This document shows positions 32,639 to 41,735 of a stretch of 64,000 nucleotides of DNA, in pieces. The stretch is from Acidobacteriota bacterium (GTDB lineage Bacteria > Acidobacteriota > Blastocatellia > Pyrinomonadales > Pyrinomonadaceae), in the NCBI GenBank assembly GCA_016700175.1, contig CP065003.1, forward strand, positions 2,490,001-2,554,000, given 5' to 3'. The notes under the pieces were generated by a model. That model was not told where the DNA came from, searched no databases, and worked only from the letters and a program-made list of their open reading frames with translations. The number at the start of each line of letters is the position of its first letter. Within the stretch, counting starts at the first letter, position 1. The translations under genes and the position numbers were made by a program.

Positions 32639-34430
32639 CAACCTTCAGCACTGCCAGAAACGCTTCCTGGGGGATCTCGACACGGCCGACCTTTTTCATG
32701 CGCTTCTTGCCTTCTTTCTGCTTCTCGAGCAGTTTCCGCTTGCGCGTGATGTCGCCGCCGTAGCACTTCGCCGTCACGTTCTTGCCCATCGCCTTCACGT
32801 TCGCGCGCGAGATCACCTTGTTCCCGATCGCCGCCTGGATCGGCACCACAAACATCTGCCTCGGTATCAGCTCCTTCATCTTGCTGACCAGGTCGCGGCC
32901 GGTCTTCTCGGCGGACTTGCGGTGCAGGATTAAAGACAGCGCGTCGACCGGCTCTCCGAGCACCAGCACGTCGAGCTTTACAAGGTCGCCCTGCTTGTAG
33001 CCCGAAAGGTGGTAATCGAGCGAGGCGTAGCCCCGCGAGACCGATTTCAGGCGGTCGTAGAAATCGAGCACGATCTCGTTCAGAGGCAGCTCGTACACGA
33101 GCATCACTCGCGCGCTGCCGACGTATTCGAACTTTTTCTGGATCCCGCGTTTTTCCTCCAAGAGAGGAAGTATCCCGCCGAGAAATTCGTCCGAAGTCAG
33201 GATCGTAGCCTCGATGTAAGGCTCCTCGATGCGGTCGATCCGGACCGTTTCAGGCATCTGCGCCGGCGAATCGACCTCGATCATCTCTCCGTCGGTCTTG
33301 AAAACGCGGTACCGGACGCCGGGCGCGGTCGTGATCAGCTCCAGGTCGAACTCGCGCTCGAGCCTCTCCTGGATGATCTCCATATGAAGAAGCCCAAGGA
33401 AGCCGCAACGAAAGCCGAAGCCGAGCGCCGTCGAAGACTCGGGCTCGTAAAAGAACGAGGCGTCGTTCAGGCGGAGCTTGTCCATCGCGTCGCGAAGCTC
33501 TTCGTACTGGGCCGATTCTGTCGGATAGAGACCCGAGAAGACCATTGGCTTCACCTCGCGGAATCCGGGGAAAGGCTTGTCGGTCGGCCTCGCCGCGTCG
33601 GTGATCGTGTCTCCGATCTGCACGTCGGCGACCGTCTTGATCGATGCGGTGAGAAAACCGACCTCGCCGGGACCGAGCTCGTCGATCGCGGTCGGCACGG
33701 GCCGGTTAACGCCCATCGTCTCGATCTGGTATTCGCGGCCTGTGTTGAACAGCCGTATCTTCTGCTTCTTTCGGATCGAGCCGTCGATCACCCTGAACAG
33801 CACGACGACGCCGCGGTACGAGTCGTACCAACTGTCGAAGATCAGCGCTTTCAGAGGCGCGTCGCGGTCGCCCTTCGGAGGCGGAACGTCCCGGACGACG
33901 GCCTCGAGGATGTCCTCGACGCCCTGTCCGGTCTTCGCCGAAGCGAGCACGGCATTGTCCGTTTCGAGGCCTATGATCGTCTCGATCTGTTCGAGGATCC
34001 GGTCGGGTTCGGCTGACGGAAGGTCGATCTTGTTCAGGACGGGGATCAATTCGAGGTCGTTCTCGATCGCCAGGTAGGTGTTGGCAAGCGTCTGCGCCTC
34101 GACCCCCTGCGAAGCGTCGACGATTAGAAGAGCGCCTTCGCAGGCCGAAAGGCTTCGCGAAACCTCGTAAGAAAAATCGACGTGGCCCGGCGTGTCGATC
34201 AGGTTCAATACGTACTGCTGTCCGTCCTTCGCCTTGTAGTCAAGCCTTACCGCGTGCGATTTGATCGTGATCCCGCGCTCGCGCTCGAGGTCCATGTTGT
34301 CGAGCAGCTGGTCCTCCATCTCGCGGTCGGTGACCGCGCCCGTGTGCTGAAGGATGCGGTCCGCCAGCGTCGATTTCCCGTGGTCGATGTGGGCGATGAT
34401 CGAAAAGTTCCTGATGAGTTCCGACTTCAT
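32628..34430 (-). CDS. lepA: Elongation factor 4 (LepA), back-translocating ribosomal GTPase
   Basis: The 600-residue translational GTPase has G1 AHIDHGKST, G3 DTPGHVDFSYE, G4 NKIDLPSA and the LepA C-terminal domain (GYASLDYHLSGYKQGDLVKLDVLVLGEPVDALSLI). The C-terminal basic tail (GGDITRKRKLLEKQKEGKKRMKKVG) is present. The start at 34430 (MKSELIRNFSIIAHIDHGKS) gives the usual length; the longer open frame adds 19 residues with no family support. EF4 moves tRNAs back and acts on stalled ribosomes. The last codons (GAG CAG TGA) and stop are in heptamer sequence at the edge of the 310-bp array. Confidence 0.97.
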   Translation of the reverse strand: MKSELIRNFSIIAHIDHGKSTLADRILQHTGAVTDREMEDQLLDNMDLERERGITIKSHAVRLDYKAKDGQQYVLNLIDTPGHVDFSYEVSRSLSACEGALLIVDASQGVEAQTLANTYLAIENDLELIPVLNKIDLPSAEPDRILEQIETIIGLETDNAVLASAKTGQGVEDILEAVVRDVPPPKGDRDAPLKALIFDSWYDSYRGVVVLFRVIDGSIRKKQKIRLFNTGREYQIETMGVNRPVPTAIDELGPGEVGFLTASIKTVADVQIGDTITDAARPTDKPFPGFREVKPMVFSGLYPTESAQYEELRDAMDKLRLNDASFFYEPESSTALGFGFRCGFLGLLHMEIIQERLEREFDLELITTAPGVRYRVFKTDGEMIEVDSPAQMPETVRIDRIEEPYIEATILTSDEFLGGILPLLEEKRGIQKKFEYVGSARVMLVYELPLNEIVLDFYDRLKSVSRGYASLDYHLSGYKQGDLVKLDVLVLGEPVDALSLILHRKSAEKTGRDLVSKMKELIPRQMFVVPIQAAIGNKVISRANVKAMGKNVTAKCYGGDITRKRKLLEKQKEGKKRMKKVGRVEIPQEAFLAVLKVGEQ

Positions 34431-34681
34431 ATATAGCGCCGAAATCCGGCTAGACAGCGTTCCGAAAGTAATCCATAACAATATCAAAACGCCCGGTCTT
34501 TGGCACTTTGGAAAGCGGCGGAAAGCTGAAGAGCGCTCGGGTTTGTGGCGCGGCAGGGCGTCTGTGTGATCGGCGAAAGAAAGCGGTTTGCGAACGGATA
34601 ATCTGGCCGCCGGGACGGACCGCCGACAAACGGTCCGGGAAAATAGAGCAGCTTCCGACTATTGAAATCCGCAACTGCTGA

Positions 34682-34687
34682 TATAAT
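34682..34687 (+). promoter_or_regulatory. Possible -10 element upstream of the debranching-enzyme gene
   Basis: TATAAT at 34682-34687 is a perfect -10 hexamer, but no good -35 lies 16-18 bp upstream (the nearest, TTGAAA, is only 14 bp away). If used, transcription would start near 34695, so translation would begin at ATG 34704, not ATG 34686. The 273-bp lepA-debranching gap holds no gene. Confidence 0.35.
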
Positions 34688-34703
34688 GACGTTTATATCC
34701 GCA

Positions 34704-36671
34704 ATGCTGAAGTTCGGCGCGAACATTTGTACCGATCCGGAACAGTCGTCGTCCCGCGAGTGGCTCGAGACGAACGGCGTCGGGGGCTTCGCGACTTCGA
34801 CCGTGTCCGGCATCAATACCCGCCGCTATCATTCGCTACTGACAGCGGCGGCGAGGCCGCCGCTCGGCCGCATACGGCTTCTCTCGAAGTTTGAAGAGAT
34901 CGTCCGGATCGGTTCCGAGGAATACTCCCTGTCCGCCAACCGATTCCCTGGGACTGTCCACCCGGTGGGCTTTCGGCTGATCGAGGCGTTCGGGCTCGAT
35001 CCGTTTCCCGTTTGGACATACGCGATCGAAGAAACCGGCGTAGAGATTCGCAAGAAAATATTCGCCGTGCACGGCGAGAACACGGTCGTCTGCCGGTGGG
35101 AGGTCATCCCGGGGCTTCGAACGGTTGAGGATGAAGTTGAGCTTGAACTCAGGCCTCTGCTCGCATATGTCGAGTATCATTCGCTGCGAAAGCGGTCGGA
35201 CGATGTCGATATGAGCTTCTTCGCGACCGAGAATTGCGTCTGGATGCGGCCCGTTGATAGTGCGCCCGAGATATTCTTTAACCACAACGCGAGATCGGTT
35301 TCGAAGACCGGCGACTGGTACCTCGATTTCGAGTACGCGATCGAAGAGGAACGCGGGTTCGATTTTCGCGAGGACCTCTTCCAGCCTTTCTCGATGCACT
35401 TCGATCTGCACAGCGGACCGGCGGTGGCGGTCGTTTCGACCCGCCAGATCAATTACACGGACGCCGGCGAGTTCGAAGAGGCCGAGACCGCGCGCCGGGA
35501 GGGGCTGTGCGAGATCGCCGGTGCGGACACGGAGCTCAAGCGCCGACTCGTCGTCGCCGCCGACCAGTTCATCGTTGAGAGGGGCGAGGGACACACGGTC
35601 ATCGCCGGTTATCCGTGGTTCTCGGACTGGGGAAGGGACACGATGATCTCCCTGCCGGGGCTTACGCTCGCGACGAAAAGAGAGGGCATAGCAAAAGGAA
35701 TACTCCGCGAGTTCTCGAAGTACGTATCGCAGGGAATGATCCCCAACAGGTTCCCGGATGAAGGAGAAACTCCGGAATACAACACGGCCGATGCGACGCT
35801 CTGGTTCATAGAGGCCGGCCGCGCATACGCGGAACACACGGGCGATCTGGAATTCGTAAAAAAGGAGCTGTTCCCCGAATTCAGAAAGATCGTCAAGATG
35901 CACGTGGAGGGAACGAGATTCGGGATCCGGGCCGATGAGGACGGCCTATTGCACACAGGCACGGAAGGCAGCCAGCTGACCTGGATGGACGCCAAGTACG
36001 GCGACGAGGTCTTCACGCCCAGGATCGGTAAACCGGTCGAGATCCAGGCGCTCTGGTACAACGCGCTCCGCACGATGGAAGAGTTCGCGTCGAAGTTTAA
36101 GTCAAAGAAGAAGGCGAGAAAGTACGGAAAGATGGCAGAGGCCGCACGCGCCAGCTTTAACCGGAAGTTCTGGAACGAGGAGGCAAAATGCCTCTACGAC
36201 GTGATCGAGGGAGACCGTGCCGATGCCTCGATCCGGCCGAACCAGATATTCGCCGTTAGCCTGCCCCACTCGATGCTCAGTGCCTCAAGGGCGAAAAAGG
36301 TCGTTCAAAAGGTCGAACAGGAACTGTTCACGCCTTACGGCCTTCGCTCGCTGAGCCCCGAGGACCCCGCATACCGGGCGATCTACATCGGAAGTCCCTA
36401 CGAGCGCGATTCCGCATATCACCAAGGAACGGTCTGGGCGTGGCCAATGGGCGCTTTTATCGACTCTCTAAAGAAGGTCTATCCGAAGGGAAGAAAGCTG
36501 AACCAGCATCTGGACCTGATCTTCGAATCCTTTCTAAAGCATACCGAAGAGGCTGGAGTCGGGCAGATCTCCGAGATCTTCGACGGCGGTGCGCCCCATC
36601 GCCCGCGCGGCTGTTTCGCGCAGGCCTGGAGCGTGGCGGAGATCCTGCGTGTTGTGATGGAAGAGGACTGA
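34704..36671 (+). CDS. Amylo-alpha-1,6-glucosidase (glycogen debranching enzyme family)
   Basis: The 655-residue protein (start at 34704, MLKFGANICTDPEQSSSREWLETNGVGGFAT, family-like) has an N-terminal GDE_N beta domain (about 20-240) and a GDE_C (alpha/alpha)6 barrel (about 280-650). Catalytic-region blocks visible: AGYPWFSDWGRDTMISLPGLTLAT, NTADATLWFIEA, TWMDAKYGDEVFTPRIGKPVEIQALWYNAL, YHQGTVWAWPMGAFIDS and QISEIFDGGAPHRPRGCFAQAWSVAE. It cleaves alpha-1,6 branch residues of glycogen or phosphorylase-limit dextrin. It is not part of a glycogen operon here; lepA is divergent and the kinase convergent. Confidence 0.92.
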   Translation: MLKFGANICTDPEQSSSREWLETNGVGGFATSTVSGINTRRYHSLLTAAARPPLGRIRLLSKFEEIVRIGSEEYSLSANRFPGTVHPVGFRLIEAFGLDPFPVWTYAIEETGVEIRKKIFAVHGENTVVCRWEVIPGLRTVEDEVELELRPLLAYVEYHSLRKRSDDVDMSFFATENCVWMRPVDSAPEIFFNHNARSVSKTGDWYLDFEYAIEEERGFDFREDLFQPFSMHFDLHSGPAVAVVSTRQINYTDAGEFEEAETARREGLCEIAGADTELKRRLVVAADQFIVERGEGHTVIAGYPWFSDWGRDTMISLPGLTLATKREGIAKGILREFSKYVSQGMIPNRFPDEGETPEYNTADATLWFIEAGRAYAEHTGDLEFVKKELFPEFRKIVKMHVEGTRFGIRADEDGLLHTGTEGSQLTWMDAKYGDEVFTPRIGKPVEIQALWYNALRTMEEFASKFKSKKKARKYGKMAEAARASFNRKFWNEEAKCLYDVIEGDRADASIRPNQIFAVSLPHSMLSASRAKKVVQKVEQELFTPYGLRSLSPEDPAYRAIYIGSPYERDSAYHQGTVWAWPMGAFIDSLKKVYPKGRKLNQHLDLIFESFLKHTEEAGVGQISEIFDGGAPHRPRGCFAQAWSVAEILRVVMEED

Positions 36672-36738
36672 GGCATCGGAACCCGGAGCGCAAGCGACGG
36701 GCATAGTCCGGACTGAGTGATGAGTGATCTCACCGGCG

Positions 36739-39700
36739 CTAAGCAAACGCTCCCGCGATCACTTTCCGGAACCTCTCCATCCCTCGCAAACCGTCCACCC
36801 TCGGATCGACCAGCACGAAGTTGAAGCTGTGATCCTTGGCACTCCTCGCACGTTCGAGCCAGTCGATCGCCTTCTCTTTCTCTCCCATCAGCGAATACGC
36901 GACTGCGATCTCGTAAGCGTAGCCCCGGGGTTTGTCCGTCACGTATTTTGCAGAGAGCGCCCGTGCGATCAAGTCTCCCGCAGCCTTCTTGTCTCCGGCG
37001 ACCGCTTTCACCTGCGCGGTGATCATCGCCCACCCGGGCTCCGATTCGTCGGTGTTCCCAAGGTACGTCCGCTCTTTCAGCAGCGCTTCGGACGCGGCGG
37101 ATGCGTTGCCGGTCGCTTCAAAGATCACCCGCATCGTCTTGTGAGAGGGAACCATTACCGCGTTGAGTTCGAGGGACCTGCGGCAGATCCTCAGCCCGTC
37201 CTCGTAACGCCTCGCATAGTAATACACGAGCCCGGCCGCGGACGGCACGATCGGCGACTGCGGCTCGAGCTCAAGAGCCATATCGATCTGTTCGATCGCC
37301 TGCTCCGGACGGTCCATCGCCGCGAGCGCCAGCGCGAACCAGTGATGCGCGGTCGAATACGACGGATTAAGCTCGATCGCCCGCGTGAAGTGCTTCACCG
37401 CCTCCGTCCGGTTCCAGTCGCCGTAGAAGAGAACATACCCGAGCGAAGCGTGAGCTTCGGCGAGCGAATCGTCCAGAGAGAGCGCCTTTTCCGCGTTCTC
37501 TTTCGCTCTCGCGTATGCGTCCTTCGGAGGCGGCACGCTGTACAGGTTCAAAAGCGAGTAGGCGTCCGCGAGGCCTACATACGCGAGCGCGAATTCGGGG
37601 TCCCGTTCCCGGGCCTTCTCGAACGAGGCTATCGCCTTTTCGAGGTTGTCCGCCGAGCGGTCCCGCATAAGGAAGCGGCCTGCAAGATATAGCTGATAGG
37701 CTTCCGTGTCGTCGGTGAGCTTGCGGTTGAGGCGGTCGCGCTCGCTGGCGGAAAGCTCGACGGTCAGCGCTTTCAGGACGCGGTCGGCGATCCTGCCCTG
37801 AAGAAGCGGAAAGTCCGCCTCGGGTTCATCGAACGTCTCCGCCCAGATGATCCTTCCGGTCGAAGCGTCCAGCAGTTCCGCACCGACACTGAATGAAGCC
37901 GTTTTGCGTTCGAGCGTTCCGCGCAGTACGTACGAGGCGCCGAAACTCTTTCCGATCTCCATAGCTGATCTGGTATCGGCGAGGTTGATCAGCGCCGGCC
38001 TGACCGAAAGCCCGCTTGCCACGCCGAGCCGCCGATAGAGCGATTCGGCAAGGCCCACCGCGAGCGACTCCTCGTTCTCGACATGCGAATCCGTCGTGAA
38101 GGGAAGGATCGCGAGCGACTTCCTTCCGCTCTCTTCCGTGCCCGCCACCTCGGTGTTCTCGTCGGGCGAAGTCCCCTGGCGCATCTCGAACGTGATCAGG
38201 CCGGACCAGAACCCTATGCCGATGAAGACCAGCGCGATGCAGGCGGCAACGACGATCAGCGCGGTCCTGTGTCTTCGCGGGGTGAAAGCCCTGGCCGTCT
38301 CGTCCGCGTCCGGCGCCGGCGGCATCTCCATCAGCCGGGTCGGTATCCTCGATTCGTGGATTCTCTCATCCGCTTCGGGGACGATCCGGCCCATAAGGTC
38401 CCTGTACCCGGGCTCGTCCCGCAGCTCGTCGAATCGGGCGTCGTAAGGCACGAAGACGACCCAGAAATCCTTGTCGTCGATCCCGCGCGAGATCCACTTC
38501 AGCGCCTCTTCCTTCTCGCCCAGCCCCGCGTGAATGAGCGCGAAATAGACCGGCGGAACATACTGCCTGCCGGACAGTTCGTGCAGTTCCGCGATCACTT
38601 CCCGAGCCTCTTCCGCGCGGCCGGCCGCCGCAAGCGAATAGCCCAGAGCGTACAGCGGAAGGCTGAGGCGCCTCGTATTCGTGGTCGCCGTCTCGCACAT
38701 CCTGATCGACTCATCGAAGTTGCCGATCTGCTTGACGACCCAGCTGAACGCCTGTTCGGCGATGTAATAATTCGGCTGGATCCGGAGCGACTGCCTCAGT
38801 TTTTCAAGGGACCTTTCGAAGTTCCTTGCGTTGCGGTACACGAACGCGCAGGTCACAAGCACGGAAGGCGACTGCGGGTTCAGCCGTTCAGCCTTCGTGA
38901 TCTCCCGGATCGCTTCCTCATGCCTGCCCGTAAGGCTCAGGAGCTGCGCGTACCATAGGTGCGCGTCGCCGAGATTCGGGTTCAGCGCCACGGCGCGCTT
39001 CAGATGCTTTTCGGCGAGCTCGTAATCCCATTCGTAGCCGAACGCGGTTATGCCCAGCGAGATGTGTGCTTCGGCGAGCTCCGGGTCGAGCTCGATCGCC
39101 TTCAGCGCCGCCTGCTTCGCCGCAGGAAAGCTCTCGTTCGGCGGCATTATTCCGAAGATGCTGAGGAAGTTGTAGTAATCCGCGACGCCGCTGTATGCGC
39201 GCGCAAAGCCCGGATCGAGCGCGATCGCCTCGTAGAAATACACGAGCGCTTTCGCAAGACCGTCCACGGTGTAGCTGTGCCAGTGGAAACGTCCTTTCAG
39301 ATATGCCTCGTAGGCCCGCGCGTCCTCCGTACCTCTTTTCTCTACCGAAGAAAGCGAATCGCCGGCAAGCGTTTCCATCAGAGCTTCGGAAACCTGCGCT
39401 GAGATCGAATCCTGAAGCGTGAGGAGATCGTCCGACTGTTCCTCGAAATGGCCCGCCCAGACCGTCTGGTTATCGCGGCTCTCCACAAGCTGAGCGGTGA
39501 CCCGGACCTTCTCGCCGATGATCTGGATCCGGCCGTCAAGGATGTACGCGGCATTCAGTTCCCGCCCCGCGCGCTCCGGTTCCCTGTCCGAATCTCTCGC
39601 GTACCTGAGAATCGAACTGGTCGGCCTGACTGCGATCGTCTTCAGCTTGCTGAGCCGTGTGATAACCGCGTCGGCCAGGCCCAACGAGAGGAACTCGCCG

Positions 39701-40992
39701 GTGTCCGAGGCGCCGTTTCCCGACGGTCCGCCGAGCACCTGGAAGGGGAGTACGGCGAGGGAGACGCCGCCCCGTATGGAATTCTCGAGCAAGGGAAATC
39801 GAGCGCTGTCGGGTTCCGAAACCGATATCGGCACGCCGTCCAGATAGCTTCCGATGTCCCTCGAAAGCTCGGTCGCCGACCCGTACCTGCCGCTTGCGGA
39901 CTTGCGCAGGCACCGCAAAAGGATTTGGCCGAGTTCTCCCGAAAGCTCTTTCCTGATCGATTCCGGCGTGGCGCCTCTAAACCTCGCAATCTCTTCTTCC
40001 GACTCCGGCTCGTCGCGGGTAGGCGATTCGAAGGCGAGGACCGGATCGAGGGCGGGTTCTTCGCAGATCACCCTGGCGATGTCGTGCGGGGCTCGGCTCG
40101 GAAAATTGTACGGCCGCCTGCCGACGACAAGCTCGTAGAGGAGCACTCCGAGAGCGTAAACATCGCTCGCCGGAGTAAGAGATTCGCCGCGGATCTGTTC
40201 CGGCGAAGCGTATTCCGGGGTCATAAGCCGCATCCCGGTCGCCGTATGGGCAAGCGAATCGCCGGCGAACTCGGGATCAAGGATCTTCGCGATCCCGAAA
40301 TCCAGAAGCCGAAGGTCGAGTTCGTCCGTCACGAGGATGTTTCCCGGCTTCAGGTCCCGGTGGATGATCAGCTTCTCGTGGGCATAGTTGACGGCTGCGC
40401 AGACCTTCTGGAACAGCTGAAGCCGTTCGTGGATAGTGAAGGAGCGCCTGTCGCAGAAGCTGTGGATCGGCTCGCCCGGCACGTACTCCATCACGAAGTA
40501 CGGCAGGCCGTCCGCGGTCGAGCCTCCGTCCAGAAGCCGCGCGATGTGCGGATGGCTAAGCTTCGCGAGGATCTGTCGTTCGTTTCGGAAGCGTTTGAGG
40601 ATGAAGTCCGTGTCCATCCCGCGCTTGATCAGCTTGACGGCGACAAAGTGCTCGAATTCCTCATCGGCCCTCTTCGCAAGAAACACGGCTCCCATTCCGC
40701 CCCTTCCGAGCTCGCGGACAAGCTCGTACGGGCCGATCCTTGTTCCGACCAGGTTCGGCGCGACGGAATCCTCGATCGTCGGGAAGAGTTCGGAGTAGGT
40801 CGGAGATTCAAAGACGGGGGAATCGATGAGTCCGTCGGATTCCGCGTCGGCTCTCAGCATCCGTACGATCTCGTCCCGCATTTCGCGGTCGCCGGCGCAA
40901 GCGTCATCCAGCCACCTCTCTCTGTCATCGGCGGGAAGATCGGCGGCCTCTGCGAAGATCTGCTCAAGCCTTTGCCAGCGTTCTTTTTCCAT
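36739..40992 (-). CDS. Large Ser/Thr protein kinase with two FlgO/TolB-like plus TPR modules on either side of a membrane helix
   Basis: The 1417-residue protein starts with a short helical module (MEKERWQRLEQIFAEAADLP..., about 1-55), then a complete Hanks-type kinase (about 88-370): LGRGGMGAVFL, Lys120 in VAVK, HRDLKPGN (Asp213), DFG 231-233, ASPEQI. A FlgO/TolB_N-like domain follows (SLAVLPFQVLGG, LADAVITRLSKL; about 415-545), then TPRs (about 570-850). A single TM helix is at about 905-930 (TALIVVAACIALVFIGIGFW), and after it a second FlgO-like domain (SLAILPFTTDS, about 965-1070) and second TPR set (about 1095-1330). The sensor half seems duplicated. It is three bases from the ECF sigma gene. 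Ligand unknown. Confidence 0.88.
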   Translation of the reverse strand: MEKERWQRLEQIFAEAADLPADDRERWLDDACAGDREMRDEIVRMLRADAESDGLIDSPVFESPTYSELFPTIEDSVAPNLVGTRIGPYELVRELGRGGMGAVFLAKRADEEFEHFVAVKLIKRGMDTDFILKRFRNERQILAKLSHPHIARLLDGGSTADGLPYFVMEYVPGEPIHSFCDRRSFTIHERLQLFQKVCAAVNYAHEKLIIHRDLKPGNILVTDELDLRLLDFGIAKILDPEFAGDSLAHTATGMRLMTPEYASPEQIRGESLTPASDVYALGVLLYELVVGRRPYNFPSRAPHDIARVICEEPALDPVLAFESPTRDEPESEEEIARFRGATPESIRKELSGELGQILLRCLRKSASGRYGSATELSRDIGSYLDGVPISVSEPDSARFPLLENSIRGGVSLAVLPFQVLGGPSGNGASDTGEFLSLGLADAVITRLSKLKTIAVRPTSSILRYARDSDREPERAGRELNAAYILDGRIQIIGEKVRVTAQLVESRDNQTVWAGHFEEQSDDLLTLQDSISAQVSEALMETLAGDSLSSVEKRGTEDARAYEAYLKGRFHWHSYTVDGLAKALVYFYEAIALDPGFARAYSGVADYYNFLSIFGIMPPNESFPAAKQAALKAIELDPELAEAHISLGITAFGYEWDYELAEKHLKRAVALNPNLGDAHLWYAQLLSLTGRHEEAIREITKAERLNPQSPSVLVTCAFVYRNARNFERSLEKLRQSLRIQPNYYIAEQAFSWVVKQIGNFDESIRMCETATTNTRRLSLPLYALGYSLAAAGRAEEAREVIAELHELSGRQYVPPVYFALIHAGLGEKEEALKWISRGIDDKDFWVVFVPYDARFDELRDEPGYRDLMGRIVPEADERIHESRIPTRLMEMPPAPDADETARAFTPRRHRTALIVVAACIALVFIGIGFWSGLITFEMRQGTSPDENTEVAGTEESGRKSLAILPFTTDSHVENEESLAVGLAESLYRRLGVASGLSVRPALINLADTRSAMEIGKSFGASYVLRGTLERKTASFSVGAELLDASTGRIIWAETFDEPEADFPLLQGRIADRVLKALTVELSASERDRLNRKLTDDTEAYQLYLAGRFLMRDRSADNLEKAIASFEKARERDPEFALAYVGLADAYSLLNLYSVPPPKDAYARAKENAEKALSLDDSLAEAHASLGYVLFYGDWNRTEAVKHFTRAIELNPSYSTAHHWFALALAAMDRPEQAIEQIDMALELEPQSPIVPSAAGLVYYYARRYEDGLRICRRSLELNAVMVPSHKTMRVIFEATGNASAASEALLKERTYLGNTDESEPGWAMITAQVKAVAGDKKAAGDLIARALSAKYVTDKPRGYAYEIAVAYSLMGEKEKAIDWLERARSAKDHSFNFVLVDPRVDGLRGMERFRKVIAGAFA

Positions 40993-40995
40993 CGG

Positions 40996-41574
40996 TCATT
41001 CGGCTGTCCCGCCGCGGGAGAGCTCGCTGTGAAGCCAGGCGCGCGCGGTCCGCCAGCCCCGATTGACTGTGGCGACGCTCACTCCAAGGACCTCCGCGGC
41101 TTCCTCTATCGAAAGCCCGCCGAAGTAGCGAAGTTCGACGATCCTTGCCTTGTCGGGATCGACCTCCTGAAGCCTCTCGAGAGCCTCGTCGAGGTCCACG
41201 AGCTCGGCCGCGCGTTCGTCGGATACGTCGATCTCGCCGCTGTCGATCGAGACGTGCCTTGCTCCCTGGCCGCGTTTTCCGGCGAGCCTTCTGCGGGCAT
41301 TGTCCAGAAGGATCCTGCGCATCGCCTGCGCTGCGATGCCGAAGAAGTGCGCTCTGTTCTGCCACTGGACGCGGTTCTGGTCTATCAGCTTGAGGTACGC
41401 CTCGTGAACAAGCGCGGTGGTCTGGAGTGTGATGGCGCGGTTCTCGCCGCGCAAATACCTGCGCGCGATCTTCTGAAGTTCCCCGTACACAAGCGGAAAC
41501 AGCTCTTCCAGAACAAGCTTGTCGCCCTTGCTCCATTCGATAAGGAGCCGGGTTACATCCTGCGGTTCTTCCAT
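40996..41574 (-). CDS. ECF RNA polymerase sigma factor (kinase-linked ECF type)
   Basis: The 192-residue sigma factor has sigma2 (ELFPLVYGELQKIARRYLRGE...LVHEAYLKLIDQ) and sigma4 (VELRYFGGLSIEEAAEVLGVSVATVNRGWRTARAWL) with a standard helix-turn-helix. It belongs to the group found in Acidobacteria and Planctomycetes beside Ser/Thr kinases and without a linked anti-sigma factor. The start MEEPQDVTRLLIEW fits family length. The stop is three bases before the TPR-kinase start, so they form one transcript. Kinase phosphorylation of related ECF factors is known (for example EcfP by PknT in Vibrio parahaemolyticus), which is the likely control here but is inferred. Confidence 0.92.
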   Translation of the reverse strand: MEEPQDVTRLLIEWSKGDKLVLEELFPLVYGELQKIARRYLRGENRAITLQTTALVHEAYLKLIDQNRVQWQNRAHFFGIAAQAMRRILLDNARRRLAGKRGQGARHVSIDSGEIDVSDERAAELVDLDEALERLQEVDPDKARIVELRYFGGLSIEEAAEVLGVSVATVNRGWRTARAWLHSELSRGGTAE

Positions 41575-41654
41575 AAAATTCAGTCAGCTCCCAAGATGTC
41601 GCACGGTGGTTTTCAAAGCCGTCTCGGCGAGATTGATTGACGGCATATTCTAAA

Positions 41655-41699
41655 GCAGAAAAGGCTCTCTTATCCATCCGGAAATGGACAAAAGAGCCT
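41655..41699 (-). terminator. Terminator of the diiron protein gene
   Basis: A 16-bp imperfect stem (14 of 16 pairs; arms 41662-41677 and 41684-41699, loop CCGGAA) is followed on the minus strand by TTTTCTGCTTT. It lies just after the diiron protein stop and before the ECF sigma gene, so the sigma factor probably has its own promoter. Confidence 0.8.
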
Positions 41700-41735
41700 G
41701 TTAGGGTAAAGCGGCGGCAAAATGTCGCCCGCCGC

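Noticed and set aside
32249..32766. Several Ser/Gln/Lys/Glu-repeat frames in the TCTGACT array
   Set aside because: They are frame-by-frame translations of a heptamer tandem repeat.
39448..41640. 730-codon plus-strand frame
   Set aside because: It runs antisense through the TPR kinase and ECF sigma genes, both of which have full catalytic/functional motifs.
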